Assembly: GCF_017603965.1 (NCBI RefSeq)
Contig: NZ_CP071955.1
Coordinates: 186,001-250,000, forward strand
From: Xanthomonas fragariae
GTDB taxonomy: Bacteria > Pseudomonadota > Gammaproteobacteria > Xanthomonadales > Xanthomonadaceae
Length of the DNA: 64,000 nt
Reading direction: 5' to 3'
Positions 8,790 to 18,700 of this stretch are shown here, piece by piece. Positions within the stretch are counted from its first letter, which is position 1. The number at the start of each line of letters is the position of its first letter. Under the pieces are notes generated by a model. It did no database searches. It was not told where the DNA came from and saw nothing but the letters and a program-made list of their open reading frames with translations. Made by a program: the position numbers and the translations under genes.

Positions 8790-9763
8790 TGAGTGGATCT
8801 CCCTTCACGCATGGCCTGCAATTGCAGCAGGGTGGTGCCCAGTTCCGGCAGGCGCGGACGCAGTGGCGCTTGTTGCAGGGTGCGCAGGCGCGTACGCACC
8901 TGGCGACGTTGTGGCGAATCCGGCCACAGCCGGATAATCCAGCTATCGATGCGCCGCAACGATTGCGCGAAGCCATCGACATCGCCACGTTCTGCCGCCG
9001 CGCGGGCCAGGCTGACTTCGATCTGCAACGCATCGTGCCCAGCGTTGCGGTCGCCGCCGGTTAGCAGGGCATCGCCACGGCTGGGACGAATGTCCACCAG
9101 CGGTGCCAGTACTTTCTGCCACCACGGTTGCGCTGCATTGTTTTTTTGCGCGGTCTGTCCCGGCAAACGGTGCAGATCGGTGGCCAGTTTGTCCAATGTT
9201 CGTCCGACCTGCGCTTGCGGGCCGGCGCCGAGGCGATCTAGCGCATCGCGTTCCTGCACTAGTGCCTGACGCACATTGAGATACCCCGGATCGTCGATGC
9301 CGTTGAGCGTGCCGTTCGCCAGCGCATAGGCGCGGCGCGCACCATCGACATCGCCGGCAATGCTAAGCCGCTGTTGGCCGAGCCGAAGCAGCAATTCCAC
9401 TTCATCCAACCGCAGCGCTTGTGCGCCGTGGCGATTGGGATCTGCCAGTTTTTGCATGGTTTCTTCAAGTAGCGCGCTGCGCTGACTCAAGCCGAGCATC
9501 TCATCGCGCAGCACGCGATTGGTTGCCGCCGCATCTTGCTGACGCTCGTTGGCCAATCGCTGATCGCGTCGCAGCGTTTCCAACATCTGTTGCATGCCAT
9601 CCCAGCGCTGTTGCTGCGCTTCGGCCGCCTGCAGCTGTTCGGCCTGATACGTCTGCCATGTGCGCCAGCCCAGAAACAGCGCCGCGCCCACCGCCACCAC
9701 GGCGACGACAAGCAGCAGCCATGCCAACGGAAAGCGTCGCGTGGGAGCGGGCATGTCAGTCAT
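8786..9763 (-). CDS. hemX: HemX-like protein (uroporphyrinogen-III C-methyltransferase-family annotation)
   Basis: This 325-residue protein has a short cytoplasmic N-terminus, one membrane helix (LAWLLLVVAVVAVGAALFLGW) and a long coiled-coil-like region rich in Gln, Arg and Leu. That is the HemX layout. It sits between hemD and hemY and overlaps hemY by 4 bp (ATGA). Despite the traditional name there is no methyltransferase fold visible. The function is therefore best described as an unknown accessory of the hem operon. Confidence 0.88.
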   Translation of the reverse strand: MTDMPAPTRRFPLAWLLLVVAVVAVGAALFLGWRTWQTYQAEQLQAAEAQQQRWDGMQQMLETLRRDQRLANERQQDAAATNRVLRDEMLGLSQRSALLEETMQKLADPNRHGAQALRLDEVELLLRLGQQRLSIAGDVDGARRAYALANGTLNGIDDPGYLNVRQALVQERDALDRLGAGPQAQVGRTLDKLATDLHRLPGQTAQKNNAAQPWWQKVLAPLVDIRPSRGDALLTGGDRNAGHDALQIEVSLARAAAERGDVDGFAQSLRRIDSWIIRLWPDSPQRRQVRTRLRTLQQAPLRPRLPELGTTLLQLQAMREGRSTQ

Positions 9764-9866
9764 TCGGGCATCCTCGGGCGGTCACGACCGGCGTAGGCGC
9801 CGCAGTCATCTCATACAGCATGGCGTGCAGCGGCAGACGCCCGCAAGCTGTGTTTGAGTTCGGAGT

Positions 9867-10643
9867 TCAGCAAAGTCGCAGCGGCGTCATGATTGCGGCA
9901 GCGGCAGCGGCCAAGTGCACGGGCAGTGGACCTGCGGCACGTACGACATGCATGAAGCCGGCAGCGTGTGCGGATTGGAGCATGCGATCGCTGGAGGCCA
10001 CCACTGGCCGCTGCCGCCACGCCTCGATCAGCGCAGCAGGCAGTTGTTGCAAGACCAATGACAATGCTTCGGCGCTGCTCAGTGCCAATACACTGCGTGG
10101 CAGTGCGACGGACAAGGCCTGCACTGCCGATGCCCGCAATCGCAGTGCAATGCGTTGATAGACATCGGCGCGCAGGATGTGTGCGCCGCGCTGTTCCAGC
10201 GCAGGTGCCAGCATGCCGCGTCCACCCGGTGCGGTGATCAATCCGACCGTGTCCGGCGGTGGCTGGAACAGCGGCAGCGCGAGCAGCCCTTCGCTATCCA
10301 TGCGCGCAGGGCGTACCACGGTGTCGATTCCGCAGGCCTGCAATGTGCGTGCGGTACCGTCGCCCACGCTCACCCATTGCGCCTGCGCCGGACGTTGCAG
10401 CGGCGCAAGACGGTGCGCCGCCTTTACGGCTGCAGGGCTGGTGAACACTGCGATCGGTGCTTCCAGCGCTTTCCGCAACGCAGCTCGCGACTGCGCGGTG
10501 TCGTTGGTCTGCAAGCGCCACGGTGACAGCGCGAGGACGCGCCCGCCATGCCGCGCCACTGGTCGCCGCAGCGGCGCGTGGTCGCCGCTGGGCCTCAGCG
10601 AGATCAGGGTCCAGGCATCGGCGGATGGGGCGGCGCGCGTCAT
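9867..10643 (-). CDS. hemD: Uroporphyrinogen-III synthase
   Basis: This 258-residue HemD closes and isomerises hydroxymethylbilane to uroporphyrinogen III in tetrapyrrole synthesis. The two-lobed pattern is recognisable: an early ISLRPSGDHAPLRR and FTSPAAVKAA, then VGDGTARTL, LITAPGGRGML, VYQRIALRL and LALSSAEAL. The sequence family is poorly conserved, but the order hemD-hemX-hemY supports the call. A spacer of 103 bp separates it from hemX. Confidence 0.85.
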   Translation of the reverse strand: MTRAAPSADAWTLISLRPSGDHAPLRRPVARHGGRVLALSPWRLQTNDTAQSRAALRKALEAPIAVFTSPAAVKAAHRLAPLQRPAQAQWVSVGDGTARTLQACGIDTVVRPARMDSEGLLALPLFQPPPDTVGLITAPGGRGMLAPALEQRGAHILRADVYQRIALRLRASAVQALSVALPRSVLALSSAEALSLVLQQLPAALIEAWRQRPVVASSDRMLQSAHAAGFMHVVRAAGPLPVHLAAAAAAIMTPLRLC

Positions 10644-10865
10644 CCGCCGATTATGCTAGAGCGGCGCAATGGCGGGACAGCGGCAATCGGTCGCGGTTCC
10701 GTTCATGCGCCATGGCTGCCGTTGCGGTGCTCGACCGGGCATACGCCAGCACATGCATACAGACACCAAGGCGGCGTTTAAGCGCCAGGGGAAAATCCGT
10801 AACCACTTGAAAAATAGCTGAATCAAGTCGTGACCCGGCGCGACAACCGCACTTGGAGTGGCGCC

Positions 10866-11051
10866 GTGATCAGGCCCTGCCTCATCAATATGCAGCGCAG
10901 TAGCGACCGTCTGCAGACCATGTCGGCGCATTTCAAAGTGGCCGACGCTGCCGAGCGGCGGCTAGGTCTGGTATCCCAATCGACCTATCAGCCTTGCTGT
11001 CCTGTGCGCGCCGGAGCATTGATCATCACCCGGGAAGCGCGCGATTGCTGA
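10866..11051 (+). pseudogene. Possible remnant of a family-25 glycosyltransferase
   Basis: A short frame from GTG 10866 begins IRPCLINMQRSSDRLQTM. This resembles the N-terminus of LPS glycosyltransferase family 25 proteins (INLxRSxxRLxxM). It then stops after about 60 residues, far short of the roughly 250 expected. The rest of the 10644-11249 interval holds no other recognisable coding sequence. The call rests on one short motif and is tentative. Confidence 0.35.
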
Positions 11052-11249
11052 TGGCTGCCGAAGCGCGCTGGCGCATCATGGTCGACATCGTTGTGTTTGC
11101 GCCTGAGAGCGATTCAAAAAAACCAGCCCGTGTCACCAGACAACGCTGCACGCGTTCACCATGCGGTACCGCATGTCATCCAGGTGCACAAGACGCTCGC
11201 AGAACATTGCGGCATGATGCCGCTCTTCGCCGTTTTTCAGCCTTTGCCG

Positions 11250-11720
11250 ATGACGCTTTCGTGCCCGCTCGCATCCGCCCTGCAGTCGCTGCAGCAGCAA
11301 TTCAGCGCCATGCCGCCAGTGCTGTCGATGGGCATCGCCGTCGACGGGTTGTACGACGGTGCGCTGCGTCTGCGCGCGCCACTGCAGGCCAATGTCAACG
11401 ATAAGGCCAATGCGTTCGGCGGCAGCCTGGCCTCGCTGATGACATTGGCCAGCTGGGGATGGTTGACCCTGCAACTGCGACTGGCCGGCCACAGCGCCGA
11501 TGTCTATGTCGCCGACAGCCAGCTGCGCTATGTCGCGCCGGTGTACGAGGATCTGGTGGCCAACGCCGAGCCGTCCGAAATGGCGAGCTGGGAGGCATTT
11601 TTGGCTACCTTCCGGCAACGCGGCAAGGCCCCCATCGGCATGCGTGCACAGATCGCGCTGGGCTCCGGTACGGCGGCGGCCACATTGAGCGGGCGCTTCG
11701 TGGCGTTTGCGAAACAGTAG
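11250..11720 (+). CDS. Thioesterase-like protein (YiiD C-terminal domain family)
   Basis: This protein of about 156 residues shows a hot-dog-fold pattern: ANVNDKANAFGGSLASLMTLASWG, then strand-forming segments (DVYVADSQLRYVAPVYEDLVA, GTAAATLSGRFVAFA). It matches the C-terminal thioesterase domain of YiiD-like proteins. The frame is open back to 11091, but sequence similarity and domain length favour ATG 11250 (MTLSCPLASALQSL). The substrate is unknown. The downstream secreted protein starts 24 bp after the stop. Confidence 0.75.
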   Translation: MTLSCPLASALQSLQQQFSAMPPVLSMGIAVDGLYDGALRLRAPLQANVNDKANAFGGSLASLMTLASWGWLTLQLRLAGHSADVYVADSQLRYVAPVYEDLVANAEPSEMASWEAFLATFRQRGKAPIGMRAQIALGSGTAAATLSGRFVAFAKQ

Positions 11721-11744
11721 AGATGCGGGCTGGATTCAAGGGGA

Positions 11745-12167
11745 ATGCGCATGCGTGCAGTAATGGTGGCGATGCTGGTGCTGGTGCTGGTGAGCGGGGT
11801 GGCCAATGCCAGCAGTCGCACCCAGGCGCGCGCACTGGAAATAACGCAGGCCGCCTACACGGCCGCAGTGCGCTGGAGCGATTTCGATGCCGCGCAGAGC
11901 TTTGTCGAACCGGCCTATGCGCTGGCGCGTCCGCTCAGCGACCTGGAACGCTCGCGCTACGAGCAGGTGCAGATTTCCGGCTACCGCGAGGTGCGCGTGG
12001 GTGAAGACGTCGATGGGACCATGCGCCGCGAGGTCGAACTGCGCGTGGTCAACCGCAATACCCAGGCCGAGCGGCTGGTGCGCAGCATCGAACTGTGGCG
12101 CTGGGATGCCGAGCGCAAACGCTGGTGGCTGGCCAGTGGCCTGCCCGATCTTTGGCAGGGCCAGTAG
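11745..12167 (+). CDS. Secreted protein of unknown function
   Basis: This 140-residue protein has a clear signal peptide (VMVAMLVLVLVSGVANA, cleavage near residue 22). A compact domain rich in Arg, Glu and Trp follows (LERSRYEQVQISGYREVRV, SIELWRWDAERKRWWLASGL). I recognise no domain with confidence; the fold may resemble an NTF2-like/SnoaL domain. It lies in the same direction as the thioesterase upstream and the rhodanese downstream. Confidence 0.7.
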   Translation: MRMRAVMVAMLVLVLVSGVANASSRTQARALEITQAAYTAAVRWSDFDAAQSFVEPAYALARPLSDLERSRYEQVQISGYREVRVGEDVDGTMRREVELRVVNRNTQAERLVRSIELWRWDAERKRWWLASGLPDLWQGQ

Positions 12168-12244
12168 CCCGGCGCTTTCTGCGCTGGCCGTCGCGTGCGC
12201 CAGCTATGCGACAATTCCCGCCCGCTTTGATTGACCCTGAACCC

Positions 12245-12682
12245 GTGAATTTCGAAGATCTGCAGGCCTTTGTCGGCCGCAACCCCATGTTGTCGCTGGC
12301 CCTGGTGGGCCTGACCATCGCCCTGATCGTCACCGAAGTCGCGCGCCTGTTCCGTGGGTACCGCGCACTCCAGCCGGCCGAGCTGACCCGTTTGATCAAC
12401 AGCGAAAACGCGCTGGTGATCGATCTGTCGCCCACCGCCGATTTCGAAAAAGGCCATATCGCCGGTAGCCGGAGTGTGGCGCTGGCCAAGTTCGAGCCGG
12501 CCGGCAAGTTGCTCGCCAATGCCAAGGCCTCCGCTGTGGTGGTGGTCTGCCGTAACGGCAACGCCTCCGCAGATGCCGCCAAGACGCTGAAGAAGGCTGG
12601 CTTCGCGCAGGTGTACTGGCTCGAAGGTGGCGTGGCTGCCTGGCAGGTGGCCGAGCTGCCGCTGGTCAAGGGCCGCGCCTGA
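12245..12682 (+). CDS. Membrane-anchored rhodanese-like protein
   Basis: This 145-residue protein has an N-terminal membrane helix (MLSLALVGLTIALIVTEVAR) followed by one rhodanese domain. The catalytic loop is VVVVCRNGNASADAA with the active Cys, so sulfur transfer is plausible. It resembles YibN, which is commonly encoded next to secB and gpsA, as here. The GTG at 12245 is the chosen start because the YibN-like sequence begins there. The longer frame from 12095 overlaps the upstream gene and adds unrelated sequence. Confidence 0.85.
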   Translation: MNFEDLQAFVGRNPMLSLALVGLTIALIVTEVARLFRGYRALQPAELTRLINSENALVIDLSPTADFEKGHIAGSRSVALAKFEPAGKLLANAKASAVVVVCRNGNASADAAKTLKKAGFAQVYWLEGGVAAWQVAELPLVKGRA

Positions 12683-12793
12683 TCGCACCTTGTGAGGCGC
12701 TGGGCAAGTCCCCATTGCTTGCGTGAGAGACTCGTGCTTTCACATCTTGCATCATTCAACGCTGCATCCACAGAACCGTTTCTGGAGTTAGGA

Positions 12794-13309
12794 ATGTCCG
12801 ACGAAATCATCAACGGCGCGGCTGCGCCGGCCGACGCCGCTGCTGGCCCCGCTTTCACCATCGAGAAGATTTACGTCAAGGACGTTTCTTTCGAATCGCC
12901 GAACGCACCGACCGTCTTCAATGACGCCAACCAGCCCGAGCTGCAGCTGAACCTTAATCAAAAGGTGCAGCGCCTTAACGATAACGCCTTCGAAGTCGTG
13001 CTGGCTGTGACCCTGACCTGCACCGCCAGCGGCAAGACCGCGTACGTGGCCGAAGTGCAGCAGGCGGGCGTGTTCGGCCTGGTCGGTCTGGACCCGCAGG
13101 CGATCGACGTGCTGCTCGGCACCCAATGCCCGAACATTCTGTTCCCGTATGTGCGCACCCTGGTCAGCGACCTGATCCAGGCTGGCGGCTTCCCACCGTT
13201 CTATCTGCAGCCGATCAATTTCGAAGCTCTGTACGCAGAGACTCTGCGTCAACGTTCGCAGGGCCAAGACGCCTCGTTGGCCGATTCCGAGCCGGGTGGC
13301 AATGCCTAA
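12794..13309 (+). CDS. secB: Protein-export chaperone SecB
   Basis: This 171-residue cytoplasmic chaperone keeps preproteins unfolded and delivers them to SecA. Recognisable family segments are [59 protein letters not shown], and [18 protein letters not shown]. An extended acidic C-terminus ([11 protein letters not shown]) follows. The ATG at 12794 has a GGAGTTAGGA ribosome-binding region. The long upstream extension to 12692 is a frame artefact. gpsA starts 15 bp downstream. Confidence 0.95.
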   Translation: MSDEIINGAAAPADAAAGPAFTIEKIYVKDVSFESPNAPTVFNDANQPELQLNLNQKVQRLNDNAFEVVLAVTLTCTASGKTAYVAEVQQAGVFGLVGLDPQAIDVLLGTQCPNILFPYVRTLVSDLIQAGGFPPFYLQPINFEALYAETLRQRSQGQDASLADSEPGGNA

Positions 13310-13324
13310 GCATCGCCTGCGCCG

Positions 13325-14356
13325 ATGAGCGATTCGAAACAGAAGATCGCCGTTCTCGGCGCCGGTTCCTGGGGAACGGCCTTGGCCGCACTGCTCGCCA
13401 GACACGGTCACCCGACCGTGCTCTGGGGGCGCGATGCGTCGATGGTGGATGCCATCGATCGCAGCCACGAGAACGTGCGCTATTTGCCGGGCATTACGCT
13501 GCCTGAGAATCTGCGCGCGACCACCGATCTGCGGCTGGCCATTGCCGCTGCAGGTTGGATCCTGGTTGTGGTTCCCTCGCATGCGTTCACCGAGACCATC
13601 CAGCTGATTGCACCGCTGCGTCCGGGCGGTGAAGGTGTTGCGTGGGCGACCAAGGGGTTCGAGCCCGGCTCCGGGCGGTTTCTGCATGAAGTTGCGCGCG
13701 ACATCCTCGGCCCCAGCGTTCCGCTTGCCGTAGTAACCGGGCCGTCGTTCGCCAAGGAAGTCACGCTCGGCTTGCCGACCGCCATTACTGTGCACGGCGA
13801 CGATGCGGCGTTTGCGCAAGTAGTAGCCGATGCGATGCATGGCCCCACCTTCCGCGCCTACACCGGTGATGACATGGTGGGCGCCGAGCTCGGTGGCGCG
13901 ATGAAAAATGTGCTGGCGGTAGCGACCGGTGTGGCCGACGGCATGCAACTCGGCCTCAACGCACGCGCCGGTTTGATCACGCGTGGCTTGAACGAGATGC
14001 TGCGCCTGGCGGCAGTCATCGGTGCACGTCCAGAAACCTTGATGGGCCTGGCCGGGTTGGGCGATCTGGTGCTGACCTGCACTGGCGATCTGTCGCGCAA
14101 TCGTCGGTTGGGATTGGCGTTGGGACGTGGGCAGAGCCTGAACGATGCGATCGGCCAGATCGGCCAGGTCGTCGAGTCGGTACAGACCGCCGACGAAGTC
14201 ATGCGTCAGGCCGAACACCACGGCATCGAATTACCCATCTCCAACGCCGTGCGTGCCGTATTGCATGGCGAGATCAGCCCGGAAGCAGGCTTGAAAGAAT
14301 TGCTGGCACGCGAGCGTAAGCCCGAGTATCCGCAGACCTTGTTTAGTCGGCCTTGA
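13325..14356 (+). CDS. gpsA: Glycerol-3-phosphate dehydrogenase [NAD(P)+]
   Basis: This 343-residue GpsA reduces dihydroxyacetone phosphate to sn-glycerol 3-phosphate for phospholipid synthesis. The N-terminal Rossmann motif is [16 protein letters not shown]. Further signatures are [36 protein letters not shown] and [18 protein letters not shown] ([16 protein letters not shown]). The gene follows secB by 15 bp. The product is complete. Confidence 0.95.
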   Translation: MSDSKQKIAVLGAGSWGTALAALLARHGHPTVLWGRDASMVDAIDRSHENVRYLPGITLPENLRATTDLRLAIAAAGWILVVVPSHAFTETIQLIAPLRPGGEGVAWATKGFEPGSGRFLHEVARDILGPSVPLAVVTGPSFAKEVTLGLPTAITVHGDDAAFAQVVADAMHGPTFRAYTGDDMVGAELGGAMKNVLAVATGVADGMQLGLNARAGLITRGLNEMLRLAAVIGARPETLMGLAGLGDLVLTCTGDLSRNRRLGLALGRGQSLNDAIGQIGQVVESVQTADEVMRQAEHHGIELPISNAVRAVLHGEISPEAGLKELLARERKPEYPQTLFSRP

Positions 14357-15042
14357 AAAAATAGCTTTCAGCAAGTCCTTGCCGCATAGAGCATTGGTCT
14401 GGGCACCATCGACGTCATCACGATGGCTCGGAGCCAGACACAACAAAACACGATCCAACGCATCAGCCAGCGCGCAGGTTATAGCCAGCAGTGGCGCCGA
14501 TGGCGCTCAGTGCATCGCCCTGCGCGCGTTGATCGTCTGCGCTAGCAATTCCTCCAATCCTCGCTTCGCCCAGGCTTGGTGTAGCTACGGATACGGGGTT
14601 TTTTCAGGAGCGACTGTTTACCTGATTGGTGGCCAGCCGGCTGCGGAATACGGCATCTAGAACAGCAAAACGCGCGGCAATGACCGGCGTTTTCTGTCTT
14701 GCCCAGGCAACACTAGCCCAGTTGCGCGACGCATGCCGCTGCAGTGGCATGCATTTCGCCCCCGAATGAAGAACTGATGCTGCAACGGTCGCGGCATCTT
14801 CAGCGCTGCCTGACACCGTACGCTGCGCCAACAGCTTATGGCCCACGCCGCGCTAGCGCGGGCTTCCAGTCATTGCGCGGCGCTGCTGCCGACTATCGGA
14901 AGAAAGCGTTCCGAGGCGCACGCGACGACGGGTTGCCGGCCCTATCCAAAACAAAGAAGCCCGGTCGTGTGACCGGGCTTCTGGTGCAGCGCGCCAAAAA
15001 CGCGGGCGCTGCGGTCAAACATGCTGGCGTGTCGGCTTGTGC
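14357..15042. other. Intergenic region, gpsA to ax21
   Basis: This stretch of 686 bp lies between convergent genes. The small ORFs in it have no recognisable features and look like chance frames. The only structured element is the hairpin at 14955-14982. No repeat shared with the rest of the window was noticed. Confidence 0.5.
14955..14982 (-). terminator. Rho-independent terminator after ax21
   Basis: A perfect 12-bp stem (AGAAGCCCGGTC / GACCGGGCTTCT) with a 4-nt loop is followed, on the minus strand, by a T-rich run (TTGTTTTGG). It sits about 60 bp beyond the stop of the gene at 15043. Confidence 0.8.
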
Positions 15043-15639
15043 TTACCAGCTGAAGCGCGGGCCGACCGACCATTCCTTGTTGCCGTCGCCATCCATACGG
15101 ATATCGCCGTTGATGCCCCAGTTCTGGTTCAACTTCACCTGGGCGCCAAGGCGGCCGTAGAAGTCGTTACCGATGTCGACGCCACGCTTCTTTGAGAAAT
15201 CTTCGTAGCCAGCCAGAGCATACACTTCGAAGTGTTCGCCGAAGGCGTTACGCAGACCGGCTTCAACGCTGTAGCCGTCGAAGCTGATGTTCGGGGTGTC
15301 CAGGTCCAGCTTGCGGTAAGCGACGCGGGCAACGAAATCGGTGCTCGTGGCGATTTCGTGGTTATAGCCCACACCGACACCCCACTGCTGGAAGTCGGAG
15401 TTGGAGCTGGCGAACACGTTGTCGTCGTCGTCAGCGTTCTGCTTGCTGTAATCGCCGAACACGTGGAAGTTCGGGGCAACGGCGTAGGACGCCTTCGCGC
15501 CCCAACCATCAGCGTCGCGGCCTTCGGTCGGAGTGCGCACGTAGTCGCCTTCGACGAAGTTGTAGGAGAGGTTTTCAGCAGCGGAGGCCGCAAACGGCAG
15601 GGCTGCAAGAAGGCCGAGGGCCAGCAGTGAGTTCTTCAT
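15043..15639 (-). CDS. ax21: Ax21-family outer membrane beta-barrel protein
   Basis: This 198-residue protein has a cleaved signal peptide (LLALGLLAALPFAASA) followed by a mature protein of alternating beta strands ending in Trp (GPRFSW), typical of a small porin-like barrel. The mature N-terminus AENLSYNFVEGDYVRTP is the axYS22 peptide of Xanthomonas Ax21. Its former claim as the XA21 elicitor was retracted. It is now seen as a secreted or outer-membrane protein linked to biofilm and vesicles. A terminator follows at 14955-14982. Confidence 0.88.
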   Translation of the reverse strand: MKNSLLALGLLAALPFAASAAENLSYNFVEGDYVRTPTEGRDADGWGAKASYAVAPNFHVFGDYSKQNADDDDNVFASSNSDFQQWGVGVGYNHEIATSTDFVARVAYRKLDLDTPNISFDGYSVEAGLRNAFGEHFEVYALAGYEDFSKKRGVDIGNDFYGRLGAQVKLNQNWGINGDIRMDGDGNKEWSVGPRFSW

Positions 15640-15981
15640 GATCGGTACCTGTACTTATGGTTTGGGCCGGCGCTGAGGCGAATGCCGTTCGCTGCCGAGA
15701 TGTAAATTCTCCGTTATTCGATGGAACGCCAGATGAATTAACGACTGACCAGTTGATGAATCATCGCGCCAGATTCAGCTCCGCTGCCTTGTGGTTACGT
15801 ATGAACGCGCGTAGCGCACGTGCAAAGCGTGACGTTGTTGTGGTTGCGCGGCGCAAATGTGAGACGCGTGTTCAGGAATGCAGAAATGTCGGCGCTTTTG
15901 CGCGGTCTCGCATGCGAGCACATTGTACTGACATCATCGCTGTGAGCATTGCGGCTCTTTGGGCTTGTGCGGAGCTGCATC
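15640..15981. other. Divergent promoter region, ax21 / poxB
   Basis: These 342 bp are less GC-rich than the flanking genes and must carry the promoters of ax21 (leftward) and poxB (rightward). No operator or clear -35/-10 pair could be assigned by eye. GGAG at 15971-15974 is the likely ribosome-binding site for the GTG start of poxB. Confidence 0.5.
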
Positions 15982-17709
15982 GTGGCGAAGAAGAATACGT
16001 TGGCGCGATTTCTGGCCGAAACGCTGCAGAGCGCGGGTGTTGAGCGGATCTGGGGTGTAACCGGCGACAGCCTCAACGGCTTGAGCGATGCGTTGCGCCA
16101 GATGCAGACCATTGAATGGATGCATGTACGCCACGAGGAAGTTGCTGCGTTCGCGGCCGGCGCCGAGGCTGCGGTGACCGGGCAGCTGGCGGTGTGTGCG
16201 GGCAGCTGCGGGCCGGGCAATCTGCATTTGATCAATGGGCTGTTCGATTGTCATCGCAGTCGCCAGCCGGTGCTGGCGATTGCCGCGCACATTCCATCGT
16301 CTGAGATCGGGCTGAGCTATTTTCAGGAGACCCATCCGCAGGAATTGTTCCGCGAGTGCAGTCACTTCGTGGAGTTGGTCACCAATCCGGCGCAACTGCC
16401 GGAAGTGCTGCATCGGGCGATGCGCACCGCGATCCTGCAGCGAGGCGTGGCGGTGCTGGTGATCCCCGGCGATATTGCGCTGCTGGAAGTGGACACGCAG
16501 CTGTCGACCGCTTGGCCGCCGCTGCGCGCACCGCGCGTGTTGCCTGCAGCTGAAGATGTGCAGCAACTGGCCCAGCTGCTGCGGCACAGCAAGGCGGTCA
16601 CATTGTTGTGCGGCAGTGGTTGCGCGGGCGCGCATGATGCGGTGGTGGCCTTGGCCGACACGTTGTGTGCACCGATCGTGCATGCGCTGCGCGGCAAGGA
16701 ATATGTGGAGTGGGAGAACCCGTTCGATGTCGGCATGACTGGTCTGATCGGTTTCAGTTCCGGTTATCACGCAATGCTCAATTGCGACACCTTGATCATG
16801 CTGGGTACGGACTTCCCGTATCGGCAGTTTTATCCGAAGGAAGCGACCATCGTGCAGGTGGATCGCGACCCCAGCGCGCTGGGGCGGCGCACGCCACTGC
16901 AGCTGGGCATCGCTGCCGATGTGGACGAAACCATCGCCGCGTTGCTGCCGCAGCTGCAGCGTTGCGAGGAGCGCAGCTTCCTGGATAAATCGCTTGCGCA
17001 TTACCGAAAGGCGCGCGAAGGACTCGACGATCTGGCGGTGCCGGCAGATCCGGGCGAGCCGTTGCATCCGCAGTTCGTCGCACGGCTGATCAGCCAGATC
17101 GCCGATCAGGATGCGGTGTTCACCTGCGATGTCGGCACGCCGACGGTATGGGCTGCGCGCTACCTACGCATGAACGGCAAGCGCCGTTTGCTGGGTTCGT
17201 TCAACCACGGCTCGATGGCCAATGCGATGCCACAGGCGCTGGGCGCGCAGGCGGCGTTTCCGGCGCGGCAGGTGATCTCGCTGTCGGGCGACGGTGGTTT
17301 TGCGATGTTGATGGGCGACTTTCTCTCGCTGGCGCAGTTGAATCTGCCGGTAAAGGTAGTGGTGTTCAATAACGCGTCGCTGGGATTCGTGGCGATGGAG
17401 ATGAAGGCCGCCGGTTATCTGGATACCGGTACCGAGTTGCGCAATCCGGACTTTGCGGCGATGAGCAATGCAATGGGCATCCTCGGCATCCGGGTGGATG
17501 AGTCCTCACAGCTGGAGCGAGCACTGCGGCAAGCATTCGTGCACTCCGGACCGGCGTTGGTGGATGTGCGTATCGCCACGCAGGAGCTGGCAGCACCGCC
17601 GGCAATCAAACTTGAACAGGCCAAGGGCATGGGCTTGTACCTGCTCAAGGCGGTGATGACAGGGCGCGGCGATGAAGTGATCGAATTGGTCAAGACCAAC
17701 TTTCGCTGA
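15982..17709 (+). CDS. poxB: Pyruvate dehydrogenase (ubiquinone), ThDP-dependent
   Basis: This enzyme of about 575 residues is of the PoxB/pyruvate-oxidase type and decarboxylates pyruvate to acetate with electrons passed to ubiquinone. The catalytic Glu lies in [18 protein letters not shown]. The central FAD-binding part and the ThDP motif [29 protein letters not shown] are intact, though here they are given only in part (GDGGFAML...VVFNN). The C-terminus ([19 protein letters not shown]) resembles the membrane-binding tail. GTG 15982 is chosen over the ATG at 15949 because of the GGAG upstream and the match to E. coli PoxB length. Confidence 0.88.
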   Translation: MAKKNTLARFLAETLQSAGVERIWGVTGDSLNGLSDALRQMQTIEWMHVRHEEVAAFAAGAEAAVTGQLAVCAGSCGPGNLHLINGLFDCHRSRQPVLAIAAHIPSSEIGLSYFQETHPQELFRECSHFVELVTNPAQLPEVLHRAMRTAILQRGVAVLVIPGDIALLEVDTQLSTAWPPLRAPRVLPAAEDVQQLAQLLRHSKAVTLLCGSGCAGAHDAVVALADTLCAPIVHALRGKEYVEWENPFDVGMTGLIGFSSGYHAMLNCDTLIMLGTDFPYRQFYPKEATIVQVDRDPSALGRRTPLQLGIAADVDETIAALLPQLQRCEERSFLDKSLAHYRKAREGLDDLAVPADPGEPLHPQFVARLISQIADQDAVFTCDVGTPTVWAARYLRMNGKRRLLGSFNHGSMANAMPQALGAQAAFPARQVISLSGDGGFAMLMGDFLSLAQLNLPVKVVVFNNASLGFVAMEMKAAGYLDTGTELRNPDFAAMSNAMGILGIRVDESSQLERALRQAFVHSGPALVDVRIATQELAAPPAIKLEQAKGMGLYLLKAVMTGRGDEVIELVKTNFR

Positions 17710-17718
17710 CGCGGCTGC

Positions 17719-18690
17719 TTGTGTCGAAGATATCGCACGTCTCTACGGGTCGTTGCTCATCCCTCGTTCGCTGTTGCGACAACTGCTGCCGAGCTGGTTG
17801 GTGAGATCGTGGCCGCCTGCGTGAGCGTTGCCACGATGTTGTACGGGTTGTACCGGCAGACCGAAGGCGTGCGGTTGGATGAAGCGCGCCAGCAATTGAC
17901 TGTCCAGTGCACGCGCATCGTGCAGCGTTATGTCGGCGTAAGGACGCGGCGCGTCGTGGCGACAATAGGGGGCAAGGGCAAGGTTGGCGGCAGTGGTGGT
18001 GCAGTTGGTACTGGCCGAGGCGCCTGGCCTGGAGGGCGGTGTGTGGAACCTGGAAAAAGGTTCATTGCGTACGCCTATCCCACCTAGGACGGCAGCGATC
18101 ACAAGACCGATATTCACGCGTCCGAGTGGACCACGATTGCCAGTACCGCGCGGCAAAGTGCGGTGTGCAACAAGCTCGTGCAGTTCCGCCGTGATGGTAG
18201 TCGGCAGGTGCTGTTGATCAGTGCCTGCCCGATGACGTCCGACACGGCTGCATGGATCATCTCGCGTCTGCCGGCCAGCACCTCGGATGCGTGGCTGTCG
18301 TTGGTGCTCGGCATGCTGCTGATCTTTGCGATGGTGGCGGTGTCGGCGATGTTTGCATCCCATGCAGCAGGCGCTGGCCGCCGAGACTTCAGACGCCACA
18401 GATTCCGGTCACGGGCCACCGGAACTGGATCGACTTGGCGCTGCCGTGACCGACGACACACAGGCCTCGGTGCAGACGCGTCGGCTGGCCGATGAGCTGT
18501 CGCGGCACGAAGGTCTGGCCGTTTGGGACGCATGATGGCAACGGTGGCGCACGAGATCGGCAACCAGATCAGATCGCCAGCATGCGGTTGGCGGTGGAAA
18601 ACGAGATCGCGTGCCATGCCGCCACGCCGGACGATGCCGCGCATGGCGACGTGATGCTGGGGCAGTGCCTAGCAGTGACGCTGTCATTTG
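17719..18690 (+). pseudogene. Decayed sensor histidine kinase
   Basis: Pieces of one membrane sensor kinase are spread over different frames. The order is an N-terminal helix (VGEIVAACVSVATMLYGLYR), a sensor part (GLEGGVWNLEKGS) in another frame, and YAYPT followed by an in-frame TAG at 18085. Then come a second helix (LSLVLGMLLIFAMVAVSAMF), a linker in another frame (ADELSRHEGLAV) and finally an H-box (MMATVAHEIGNQ) near 18540. The ATPase domain is missing; trmL begins just beyond. At least one stop and several frameshifts make it non-functional. It follows poxB directly. Confidence 0.7.
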
Positions 18691-18700
18691 ATCGCCAGGT

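Noticed and set aside
12788..14221. 477-codon ORF on the minus strand
   Set aside because: Antisense shadow of secB and gpsA.
14604..14846. 80-codon ORF in the gpsA-ax21 spacer
   Set aside because: No recognisable domain, signal or neighbour support; likely a chance frame in GC-rich DNA.
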